Positions 42,601 through 53,417 of a stretch of 64,000 nucleotides of DNA are shown piece after piece. The stretch is taken from positions 36,493,202-36,557,201 of the forward strand of contig CM046309.1 in NCBI GenBank assembly GCA_025267735.1, in the 5' to 3' direction. Position 1 is the first letter of the stretch. The number at the start of each line of letters is the position of its first letter. The notes under the pieces were generated by a model. The model was given only the letters and a program-made list of their open reading frames with translations. It ran no database searches and was not told the origin of the DNA. Made by a program: the position numbers and the translations under genes. Source of the DNA: Mactra quadrangularis. Its lineage: Eukaryota > Mollusca > Bivalvia > Venerida > Mactridae.

Positions 42601-45600
42601 CACTCAAACCGAAATGTACGTCCGAAAATAGGGCTACTTTATACACTCGTCTTGCTGTTATTCTTTTACAATAATTCTAAATCGACCTGTCTAAACCTTT
42701 TTCTATGTATAAGCTTTAAAATGATGCATAATATCGCATATTTTGTCGTGATTGTGGCTTAGAATAAGACTCGGTAAATAGCATGTATTTGCACTTTTTT
42801 TAATGAAAATATCGAACCGAACTTTCGCACCGAGAATTTTCGTACTCGATATATTATCGTATATTTGTCGCAATTAGATAGAGTTTATTGCACATCTATA
42901 TACCAGATTAAAGCTTGTTCTATTTAAAATTTGACTTTGTGAACAGATAGATGAAATGATTAATAAAACATGTGTTAAATAACAGCAGAAGGATGTCAGT
43001 CGAACACAAAATTCACATTCGAAAATGGGCCTGTTTTGTTTACTTACCAGGCCCTTATAATTTATTCACTGTTCAAAATGTACCCGTCAAAATATTTTCA
43101 CAACAATCAGCTTTAAAATGATGCATAATATCACATGTTTTGCCTAAATTTAGGCTTAAAATAAGACTCGGTAATTAGCATGTTTTTGCCCATTTCAATG
43201 AAAAAATCAAACCAAACTGTGGTCGGGTGAATTTACGAACTTGACATAAAAACATATATTTTGTCCAAATTAAGTCGAGTTATTCACTCATTTATACATT
43301 AAAAGAAAGCTTATTCTATTGCCAGTTTGATTTTGTGATTCAAATTTTAAATAAATAAAAAATACGTGTATTTATTTATAGCAGAAGGATGTCACTCAAA
43401 CCGAAATGTACGTCCGAAAATAGGGCTACTTTATACACTCGTCTTGCTGTTATTCTTTTTAAAAAAAATTCTAAATCGACCAGTCTAAACCTTTTTCTAT
43501 GTATAAGCTTTAAAATGATGCATAATATCGCATATTTTGTCTTAATTGGGGCTTAAAATAAGACTCGGAAAATAGCATGTATTGGCACTTTTTTAAGGAA
43601 AATATCGAACCGAACTTCCGCACTGAGAATTTTCGTACTCGATATATTAACGTATAATTTGTCGCAATTAAATAGAGTTTATCGCACATCTATATACCAG
43701 ATTAAAGCTTGTTCTATATAAAATTTGATTTTGTGAACAGATAGATGAAATGATTAATAAAACATGTGTTAAATAACAGCAGAAGGATGTCAGTCGAACA
43801 CAAAATTCACATTCGAAAATGGGCCTGTTTTGTTTACTCACCAGGCCCTTATCATTTATTTGCTGTTCAAAATGTACCCGTCAAAACATTTTTACAACAA
43901 TCAGCTTTAAAATGATGCATAATATCACATGTTTTGCCTAAATTTAGGCTTACAATAAGACTCAGTAATTAGCATGTTTTCGCACATTTCAATGAAAAAA
44001 TCAAACCAAACTGTGGTCGGATAAATTTACGAACTTGACATAAAAACATAAATTTTGTCCAAATTAAGTCGAGTTATTCACTCATTTATACATCAAAAGA
44101 AAGCTTATTCTATTGCCAGTTTGATTTTGCGATTTAGTTTTTAAATTAATTAAGATTACGTGTATTTATTTATAGCAGAAGGAAGTCACTCAAACCGAAA
44201 TGTACGTCCGAAAATAGGGCTACTTTATACACTCGTCTTGCTGTTATTCTTTTACAATAATTCTAAATCGACCTGTCTAAACCTTTTTCTATGTATAAGC
44301 TTTAAAATGATGCATAATATCGCATATTTTGTCTTAATTGGGGCTTAAAATAAGACTCGGAAAATAGCATGTATTGGCACTTTTTTAATGAAAATATCGA
44401 ACCGAACTTCCGCACTGAGAATTTTCGTACTCGATATATTAACGTATAATTTGTCGCAATTAAATAGAGTTTATCGCACATCTATATACCAGATTAAAGC
44501 TTGTTCTATATAAAATTTGATTTTGTGAACAGATAGATGAAATGATTAATAAAACATGTGTTAAATAACAGCAGAAGGATGTCAGTCGAACACAAAATTC
44601 ACATTCGAAAATGGGCCTGTTTTGTTTACTCACCAGGCCCTTATCATTTATTTGCTGTTCAAAATGTACCCGTCAAAACATTTTTACAACAATCAGCTTT
44701 AAAATGATGCATAATATCACATGTTTTGCCTAAATTTAGGCTTACAATAAGACTCAGTAATTAGCATGTTTTCGCACATTTCAATGAAAAAATCAAACCA
44801 AACTGTGGTCGGATAAATTTACGAACTTGACATAAAAACATAAATTTTGTCCAAATTAAGTCGAGTTATTCACTCATTTATACATCAAAAGAAAGCTTAT
44901 TCTATTGCCAGTTTGATTTTGCGATTTAGTTTTTAAATTAATTAAGATTACGTGTATTTATTTATAGCAGAAGGAAGTCACTCAAACCGAAATGTACGTC
45001 CGAAAATAGGGCTACTTTATACACTCGTCTTGCTGTTATTCTTTTACAATAATTCTAAATCGACCTGTCTAAACCTTTTTCTATGTATAAGCTTTAAAAT
45101 GATGCATAATATCGCATATTTTGTCTTAATTGGGGCTTAAAATAAGACTCGGAAAATAGCATGTATTGGCACTTTTTAATGAAAATATCGAACCGAACTT
45201 CCGCACTGAGAATTTTCGTACTCGATATATTAACGTATAATTTGTCGCAATTAAATAGAGTTCATCGCAATTCTATATACCAGATTAAAGCTTGTTCTAT
45301 ATAAAATTTGATTTTGTGAACAGATAGATGAAATGATTAATAAAACACGTGTTAAATAACAGCAGAAGGATGTCAGTCGAACACAAAATTCACATTCGAA
45401 AATGGGCCTGTTTGTTTACTCACCAGGCCCTTATCATTTATTTGCTGTTCAAAATGTACCCGTCAATACATTTTTACAACAATCAGCTTTAAAATGATGC
45501 ATAATATCACTTGTTTTGCCTAAATTTAGGCTTACAATAAGACTCAGTAATTAGCATGTTTTCGCACATTTCAATGAAAAAATCAAACCAAACTGTGGTC

Positions 45601-47909
45601 GGATAAATTTACGAACTTGACATAAAAACATAAATTTTGTCCAAATTAAGTCGAGTTATTCACTCATTTATACATCAAAAGAAAGCTTATTCTATTGCCA
45701 GTTTGATTTTGCGATTTAGTTTTTAAATTAATTAAGATTACGTGTATTTATTTATAGCAGAAGGAAGTCACTCAAACCGAAATGTACGTCCGAAAATAGG
45801 GCTACTTTATACACTCGTCTTGCTGTTATTCTTTTACAATAATTCTAAATCGACCTGTCTAAACCTTTTTCTATGTATAAGCTTTAAAATGATGCATAAT
45901 ATCGCATATTTTGTCTTAATTGGGGCTTAAAATAAGACTCGGAAAATAGCATGTATTGGCACTTTTTTAATGAAAATATCGAACCGAACTTCCGCACTGA
46001 GAATTTTCGTACTCGATATATTAACGTATAATTTGTCGCAATTAAATAGAGTTTATCGCACATCTTTATACCAGATTAAAGCTTGTTCTATATAAAATTT
46101 GATTTTGTGAACAGATAGATGAAATGATTAATAAAACATGTGTTAAATAACAGCAGAAGGATGTCAGTCGAACACAAAATTCACATTCGAAAATGGGCCT
46201 GTTTTGTTTACTCACCAGGCCCTTATTATTTATTTGCTGTTCAAAATGTACCCGTCAAAACATTTTTACAACAATCAGCTTTAAAATGATGCATAATATC
46301 ACATGTTTTGCCTAAATTTAGGCTTACAATATGACTCAGTAATTAGCATGTTTTCGCACATTTCAATGAAAAAATCAAACCAAACTGTGGTCGGATAAAT
46401 TTACGAACTTGACATAAAAACATAAATTTTGTCCAAATTAAGTCGAGTTATTCACTCATTTATACATCAAAAGAAAGCTTATTCTATTGCCAGTTTGATT
46501 TTGCGATTTAGTTTTTAAATTAATTAAGATTACGTGTATTTATTTATAGCAGAAGGAAGTCACTCAAACCGAAATGTACGTCCGAAAATAGGGCTACTTT
46601 ATACACTCGTCTTGCTGTTATTCTTTTACAATAATTCTAAATCGACCTGTCTAAACCTTTTTCTATGTATAAGCTTTAAAATGATGCATAATATCGCATA
46701 TTTTGTCTTAATTGGGGCTTAAAATAAGACTCGGAAAATAGCATGTATTGGCACTTTTTTAAGGAAAATATCGAACCGAACTTCCGCACTGAGAATTTTC
46801 GTACTCGATATATTAACGTATAATTTGTCGCAATTAAATAGAGTTTATCGCACATCTTTATACCAGATTAAAGCTTGTTCTATATAAAATTTGATTTTGT
46901 GAACAGATAGATGAAATGATTAATAAAACATGTGTTAAATAACAGCAGAAGGATGTCAGTCGAACACAAAATTCACATTCGAAAATGGGCCTGTTTTGTT
47001 TACTCACCAGGCCCTTATTATTTATTTGCTGTTCAAAATGTACCCGTCAAAACATTTTTACAACAATCAGCTTTAAAATGATGCATAATATCACATGTTT
47101 TGCCTAAATTTAGGCTTACAATATGACTCAGTAATTAGCATGTTTTCGCACATTTCAATGAAAAAATCAAACCAAACTGTGGTCGGATAAATTTACGAAC
47201 TTGACATAAAAACATAAATTTTGTCCAAATTAAGTCGAGTTATTCACTCATTTATACATCAAAAGAAAGCTTATTCTATTGCCAGTTTGATTTTGCGATT
47301 TAGTTTTTAAATTAATTAAGATTACGTGTATTTATTTATAGCAGAAGGAAGTCACTCAAACCGAAATGTACGTCCGAAAATAGGGCTACTTTATACACTC
47401 GTCTTGCTGTTATTCTTTTACAATAATTCTAAATCGACCTGTCTAAACCTTTTTCTATGTATATGCTTTAAAATGATGCATAATATCGCATATTTTGTCT
47501 TAAATGTGGCTTAAAATAAGACTCGGTAAATAGCATGTATTGGCACTTTTCTATTGAAAATATCGAACCGAACTTCCGCACTGAGAATTTTCGTACTCGA
47601 TATATTAACGTTCAAATTGTCGCAATTAAATAGAGTTTTATCGCACATCTTTATACCAGATTAAAGCTTGTTCTATATAACATTTGATTTTGTGAACAGA
47701 TAGATGAAATGATTAATAAAACATGTGTTAAATAACAGCAGAAGGATGTCAGTCGAACACAAAATTCACATTCGAAATGGGCCTGTTTTGTTTACTCACC
47801 AGGCCCTTATTCTTTATTTACCGTTCAAAATGTACTCATCAAAACATTTTCATAACTATCAGCTTTAAAATGATGCATAATATCACATGTTTTGCTTAAA
47901 TTGAGGCTT
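36676..47909 (-). repeat. 792-bp dimeric satellite array, right arm
   Basis: About fourteen dimers in inverted orientation at 790-792-bp spacing. Two of them (near 41.0 and 43.4 kb), like the units near 35.4 and 37.0 kb, share an A-run variant (TTTTAAAAAAAATTC) that breaks the 62-codon frame seen in the others. Variant units occur in mirror order to the left arm: going outward from the core, the GTATCGAACGAACTTCC unit (39.64 kb) precedes the three-Phe unit (40.2 kb), as 29.76 then 29.0 kb on the left. Confidence 0.95.
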
Positions 47910-48238
47910 GAAATTATAATTCAATTATTCTGCCAACAGACGTGGCAGAAAGATTGATTCTGTTGTTGATTAATCCTTCTGCCAGCAGACACATCTTTCT
48001 GTTATTATTAAATCTTTCTGCCAACAGACACATCTTTCTGTTATAATTCAATCCTTCTGCCAGCAGACCCAGCAGAAAGATTGATCCTTCTGCTGTAAAT
48101 GTATCCTTCTGCCAGCAGACACAGCAGAAGGATCGTTCCTTCTGCTGTAGATTTATCCTTCTGCCAGCAGACACAGCAGAAGGATCGTTCCTTCTGCTGT
48201 GTCTGCTGTGTCTGCTGAGTCTGCCAACTTTACGTTCA
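47910..48238 (-). repeat. Right terminal inverted repeat of the 33-kb element
   Basis: Inverted copy of 15052-15380, ending CTGCCAACTTTACGTTCA, directly followed by the 11-bp target duplicate at 48239-48249. The ORFs that cross this block (QQKERSFCCVCW-type repeats) are translations of the subrepeats, not genes. Confidence 0.93.
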
Positions 48239-48249
48239 TGCAAAAAATA

Positions 48250-50260
48250 AACAAAATATGTTATCAAGTAGTTTATAACCTCGATATATAAATAAAGTTA
48301 AATCAACATGTAGTACAAGTGCTAACTATTTTGATAAAACGTTGAATGCGATAAGATAACATGTGCAGATTATGCACTTCATTGTATTTCCTTCTATGGT
48401 CAAATTTGTGATTGGCATAGATATGGATACACTCCCCTCGCAGTAGAAAGTGAACGAGTACGAGTGAATCTTTCGAACCGATGCAATGGAGAGTAAGATA
48501 TGGAAATCGTCCAATTTTATCATAGCACTAATATCTTGGTATAACTTCAAAATTTATGCAGATTGGGGTATTCAAAATTTTAACCTAGCTTGATGAAAGT
48601 TGGTATCTGGATAATCAGTAGTGTGAAATTAATGAGTGTCATTTTCCTTAGTCTCTTGTTTGAAAATTGTTGTTGTTATGGTAATAGAATAAGTAAAAAC
48701 ATCATCACAACGTTTGGATATTTAGCTAACTTAGAAACAGGTAAGCTAGTCCAAAAAGATGTTGGGAGGATACTAGAAAGGAAGCAGTGGGTACATTTTT
48801 CCTCATGGCAAAAAGACCTAAGTTACCATGGCAGAGAAAATGGCCTCAAAATATTATTTCAGCAATATATTGATGCTGTTTGAGAAAGTTCAAACAAACT
48901 TTGGATACTGAGTTACCTGTACCAAATAGTGTTGAAATAATTCGCCTCTATTAGTTATTTGTTTCTGAAGTCAAGGTCATACTGCTGTCTTAAAAACAGA
49001 AAGATTTCACCAGCAGGAGACTTCTGTACTGCCTGCACTACTCAGTGAACTTGTTTTAAAGGACATTCAACATAAATTAAACACTTACAAGAAATAGCAA
49101 ATGTTCAAGTTTTTATTGTTCATTTTTATGCAGTTTAATAACACTTTTCACTAGTTTATGTACAGCAACTTCTTAATTACGCAGTTACACGATGGCAGAA
49201 ATAGTCCACCATATCATCCAGAGAGTCAACACAAAGTGTAAGATATCAAGACTATTTACTCTTCTAGAAATAAGTTGATATACAAACGCTATAATCATAT
49301 TACTTAAACTAATATCGGTAAAAAGTCATTGGCACTCAATTTGTAAAGATTGTGTAGCCATTGTACAAAGAATAAACAAACAATAGAAAAATAATAAAAA
49401 CAATGCAATAGAACTTTCATAAAAAAATGCATGTATAGTTAGTACAAAAAAATCAAAACACAGTTTGTATGTAATCAATACAATGAACTACGTAATCCAT
49501 GACAGGAGATACTCAGGATGACAAAAACGTATTTAATTTTATATAATATGTTTTATGAGTGCCTTGTTGATGTAATGGTAAAGCGTTTTACCATTACATA
49601 CATGATTGACCAGGGCTGGTGGTTTATCCGCCACACTAATTTTGTTAAAAAGAATTATACAATTTTTATTTTCAATACTGCCTACCTCTGGAAAGGATTG
49701 GTTCATTTTTAATGTTTTCACAAACACGTTTTGTTATTTTGTACGAAACTATAAGTTAATATGTTAGAGATCTGGTTCAGTTGGTTAGATATTTGATGAG
49801 TGAAGTGCGTTAATTAGCTCAGATGGGTGTCCAATGTCTAACATATTGGGCAACTCAAGTCTTTGTTTTTCTAAATTAAAGCAGTGCTCATTTACAAAAG
49901 AATATTTCAATGATACAAAATCTAATGTTTGCGTTGCACTTGTCCAAAAGCAATCGATACAACAACCATTTATAAGTGATTGGCATTCTTTCAAGTAAAA
50001 ACCACAATAGGTTGATCTAAAGATTTTTGAGTCCGCATTGATCGTATTGTTCGAAATTGGCCTATGAATGAGTTATTTGGCGTGTGCAAAAGTTGTTGGT
50101 GTCATTTTCAAGAGCAAAGACTTAGCTATGTGTGGCCGCATAATCCGTTGAATAGTATATCTTATAATGAAGAAACTGCATGGCCACTAACTGACTTTGG
50201 GTAAAACTACATGTACAATGTTCTGGTGTATTATTTAGAAAATGGTTTCATGTCATATAC
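48250..50260. repeat. Segmental duplication copy A, right part
   Basis: Collinear with about 53886-55610 of copy B: AACAAAATATGTTATC, then GATAAAGTT-like, ATTTTGATAAAAC, and later GTTAGAGATCTGGTTCAGT and GGGTGTCCAATGTC. No supported gene; a 97-codon frame at 48590-48883 has no recognisable domain. A small hairpin (TGTAATGGTAAA / TTTACCATTACA) lies at about 49570-49600. Confidence 0.85.
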
Positions 50261-51146
50261 ATACATGCATAGTCCGTTTTTTTCGCAACTGTCAAAACTT
50301 GAATAATTTCACGGTGACTGAATGCATTGTTTTTGTACTGGCGGCCTAATTGTTATTGAATATATCTTGACTAAAACATATCATTCGGCATTTATAAGCA
50401 GCTTTACTCAATCATAGTACACACTTTTGAAAACTTATGAATGTATCACGACGATAATTTTAACAAACGCATTCACCGTGAAATTATTCATGCTTTGACA
50501 GTTGAAAAAAAACCCCGAACTATACATATGTTCGCCTTTTCATTTCTATTATCTATAGTTATGTCCATAATTATATCATGTTTGTATCTTCAAATCTGGA
50601 GGAAATAAAGTTATATATGAAACCATTTTAATTGCAACGTGAAATAATCATACCAAATGGTTTATGATTCTCGCACAGGCGGACATATCCCCATAAGACA
50701 TAAGACCGAAAGTGCTTTGCACCATACGCGACCGGCACGGTCCCGAGTCAAGACATTACATAAGACCTAGGTACATAGCTCCGTAAATGATTTTAATCAA
50801 AGTTCTATAAGCGGCAAATTTCAACTTTGTCAACTAAACAGAATCAGTCTTGAAAGTGCGTTTTGAGTTTTTAAAAGAGTAAAGCTTTAATCGTGCATGT
50901 ATAAATCTGAGAAATAGAATATCATGGAGAAGTAGACCACTGATAAACGTTATGATAACAAACATTACCAATATTAATAAACCTCATAAATATATGAAGC
51001 GTTTAGACTCGGTACTGTGCGAACCGACTTTGTTTTACAAACAATGATAACTTAAACAAGGATTAAACCACACGTATTGTAAGTGAACATGTTATTTGAT
51101 AATTTAATGACGAAATAGAAAATAAAAACCTAATTACCTAAAACCT

Positions 51147-51296
51147 GGGGCGATTTGCCTAATCATATTGCTAGCTAGCGCTTTGTCCCCTGGTACTCTT
51201 AATATGATTTCACGTATATATATTCTTTTTTGGTGAAAAAAAGGGTACCAGGACACAAAGCGCTAGCTAGTTATATGCTAACGCCATTCGCCCCTG
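51147..51296. repeat. Palindromic MITE, GCTAGCTAGC family, copy 2
   Basis: The duplicate of 13022-13172: TTGCTAGCTAGCGC and CCCCTGGTAC against GGTACCAGGACAC and GCGCTAGCTAG. Present in both duplication copies, so it predates the duplication. Confidence 0.8.
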
Positions 51297-51596
51297 TACA
51301 CATCTCTAAGTCGATAGCGTCAAATGATAAAATATTATGCAAAATTGAGTTAAACTCATTCTCGCTGAGAATCCTACTAGACTCTGGGAACAAGAATGAG
51401 TTGAACTATAATATCTATTATGTAAACACAAAGATGGGGGAATACATCGGCCAAAATCAATGCAATGGCAATCTCGCCCGTGCATACAAATAATGAAATC
51501 ATGAATTATTCTTCTGTATGCAGCAGGCCGATGTACTAGTATTTAACAAAAACAAAAGTTCTTAAAAAGAGTCATTTCATCCATCATTTTGTCCAC

Positions 51597-53060
51597 TTAG
51601 ATATTGTTTGATCTTTTCCGACAAATGTCTTCTAATAAAGCCTGAGTTTTGTTTGTAATTACGTCAACTGGCACTATCGTATATCCGTGTTGCATGTTAC
51701 GTGATTGGTCAACGTTTTCCCAAGAATCATAACTAATATTCCGCCATGTTGCAATGGAACGAAAGCATACGTTCCACGGCCGTGACGTTTTAAATCCTAA
51801 TTCAAATAGTTCCAAGATGGCGGCATGTTTAGGAAGAAAAATTGAATGACTCATACCAGCTCCATGCATACCAATTAAAACATCCGTTTGACGAATGATA
51901 TCAAGTTGAGATTCCATGGGAAGTGAATCCATAAGCACAGCGTTTACGCATGCGCGTGAAAATGTTTTCATGAGAGCATTTAACAATTCAGCCTCGTTGA
52001 ATATTTTTCTACCGATTTCACCCGCTGCGTTCCGTGGGTGATAAACAGCATCGCGTCGGAGTATAATCGTTATTTTTGGTCGTTGACAATCCAGCATAGT
52101 GTTACTAGGTAATGTAAACCGTGACAGCACAAATGAACGAAATTCTTCAAGGAATGGCACCTCAACATTTTTCCAATTCGTCACAGGTCCCTCATTTTCT
52201 TCAAATCCTAAAATAAAATGTTTGAATCTGATTGGTTGCGAAAGTCGACCAACTCTTAATGGTTTGTTATAAATCATTGCCCATGACTTGTCTAACTCAG
52301 CAACTGGGTGACCATCCATGAATATAACAGAGATATTGGCTGGTTGAATCTTAAAATGCATCATAATCAAGAAGGTATTGTATATATTTCTAACCCAGTT
52401 ATGCAAATTAGCATAATCCTGTCTACGAATGGCGATAGTGTACTTAAAATCATCTTGCTGAACAGTCACGTTGTCTTGGTTGCCAAAGTTGAATTCCACA
52501 TTGTTCATCCACGGCATTTTTGAAGTCTTCACATCCTTTTGCGGACATTTCACAACAAGAAAATTTGAATTAAATTGATAAAACTCTTTACTTTCAGCTT
52601 GATTTAAGACATCTTTTATTTCCTCTCCACCTTTGCTGGAAGACTTTATGTTAGATATTCTGTCCGGATATAGAATGACGTCATGGAGAATTCCAAACAA
52701 GTCATTGTAAACAACTACGTTACCATCACAACGAATTTCCATACTTGCTTCGTCAATATATTTCGCTGTAAGGTTAGAATCAGTTAAGCTATATTTATTT
52801 GTGAAGTAATCAAACCTCTTTAAATTCACGTGATTCGAAGATATGTCTTCCGATTGGTCACATGACAAACAATTTGCATGGAAAAATATTCCATTTTCAT
52901 GCAAGACCTCTGCGGTCCCTCCTCTAGTTGGATAATACATCCTCATTAACCGTTTGTTATTCAGTAAAAGTACAGGGTTATAAATCCATAAAAGAAAGAG
53001 AATTTGAACTAACACCACAACACAAGTTGCAGTTAATATATTTTTACGTTCAGCTGACAT
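51597..53060 (-). CDS. GT61-family glycosyltransferase, copy B (487 aa, single exon)
   Basis: Same architecture as copy A: N-terminal membrane anchor (about residues 8-28), GT61 domain with DVLIGMHGAGMSH at 393-405, no intron, no disruption. An in-frame ATG lies 27 bp further upstream (MREIKEEFK), but the start at 53060 is chosen because copy A lacks that extension. About 35 substitutions separate the copies, crowded into residues 55-140; long blocks (about 179-240 and 300-365) are identical, which suggests gene conversion or strong constraint. Acceptor substrate unknown. Unlike copy A its upstream region is not disrupted by the 33-kb element. Confidence 0.88.
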   Translation of the reverse strand: MSAERKNILTATCVVVLVQILFLLWIYNPVLLLNNKRLMRMYYPTRGGTAEVLHENGIFFHANCLSCDQSEDISSNHVNLKRFDYFTNKYSLTDSNLTAKYIDEASMEIRCDGNVVVYNDLFGILHDVILYPDRISNIKSSSKGGEEIKDVLNQAESKEFYQFNSNFLVVKCPQKDVKTSKMPWMNNVEFNFGNQDNVTVQQDDFKYTIAIRRQDYANLHNWVRNIYNTFLIMMHFKIQPANISVIFMDGHPVAELDKSWAMIYNKPLRVGRLSQPIRFKHFILGFEENEGPVTNWKNVEVPFLEEFRSFVLSRFTLPSNTMLDCQRPKITIILRRDAVYHPRNAAGEIGRKIFNEAELLNALMKTFSRACVNAVLMDSLPMESQLDIIRQTDVLIGMHGAGMSHSIFLPKHAAILELFELGFKTSRPWNVCFRSIATWRNISYDSWENVDQSRNMQHGYTIVPVDVITNKTQALLEDICRKRSNNI

Positions 53061-53248
53061 TTTAAATTCTTCCTTTATTTCTCTCAACTCTGCATGCTCA
53101 CTTTTCCATGTTGTGAAAATTTGAAGTGTTAACCAATTTTATTAGATATAAATCAACTTAGTATAATAGTTGAAATAGTAAATACTGACTATACATAATG
53201 TATATATATATATTGATTGATAGGGATGATCACATATTTAACTTTACA

Positions 53249-53417
53249 GGGGTTTAAGCAAAGTATTTCTTGTTTAAACAGAAATCCAGGGGACAAATCA
53301 CGTGTATATTGTATCCATTTTGGGCCTATTTTAGGGGTTTTAGCAAAACATTTCTTGTTTGAACAGAAATCCAGGGAACAAAATATACGTATATCGTATC
53401 CAATTATGGCCTTTTTT
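53249..53417 (+). repeat. Two-unit tandem repeat, ~85 bp
   Basis: GGGGTTTAAGCAAAGTATTTC and GGGGTTTTAGCAAAACATTTC begin two collinear 85-bp units sharing AACAGAAATCCAGGG and ATCCA; they differ by roughly a quarter of positions. Confidence 0.75.

Larger units (their letters stand above)
15052..48238. mobile_element. Giant 33,187-bp palindromic satellite-bearing TIR element
   Basis: Ends are exact inverted repeats beginning TGAACGTAAAGTTGGCAG. The direct repeat TGCAAAAAATA flanks it (15041-15051 and 48239-48249), and an unoccupied paralogous site with a single copy is at about 53875-53885 in duplication copy B. Layout: ~329-bp terminal block of short subrepeats, left satellite array, core, right array in the opposite orientation, mirrored terminal block. 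No transposase or other long ORF is visible, so if mobile it needs helper enzymes in trans. The 11-bp target duplication is within the range known for Mutator-like (MULE) transposons, but no protein supports that class. The palindromic array could have expanded after a smaller element inserted. Confidence 0.85.

Noticed and set aside
15052..48238. Helitron-type element carrying a satellite core
   Set aside because: Helitrons lack TIRs and target duplications; this element has both.
47914..48267. 117-codon and (at 15116) 86-codon frames with repeated CCVCWQKDTF-type blocks
   Set aside because: Both lie in the terminal subrepeats of the 33-kb element and simply translate the CAGAAGGAT repeats.
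48590..48883. Small secreted protein gene (97 codons)
   Set aside because: No recognisable domain, no clear conserved counterpart in duplication copy B near 54.2 kb, and no splice or promoter support.
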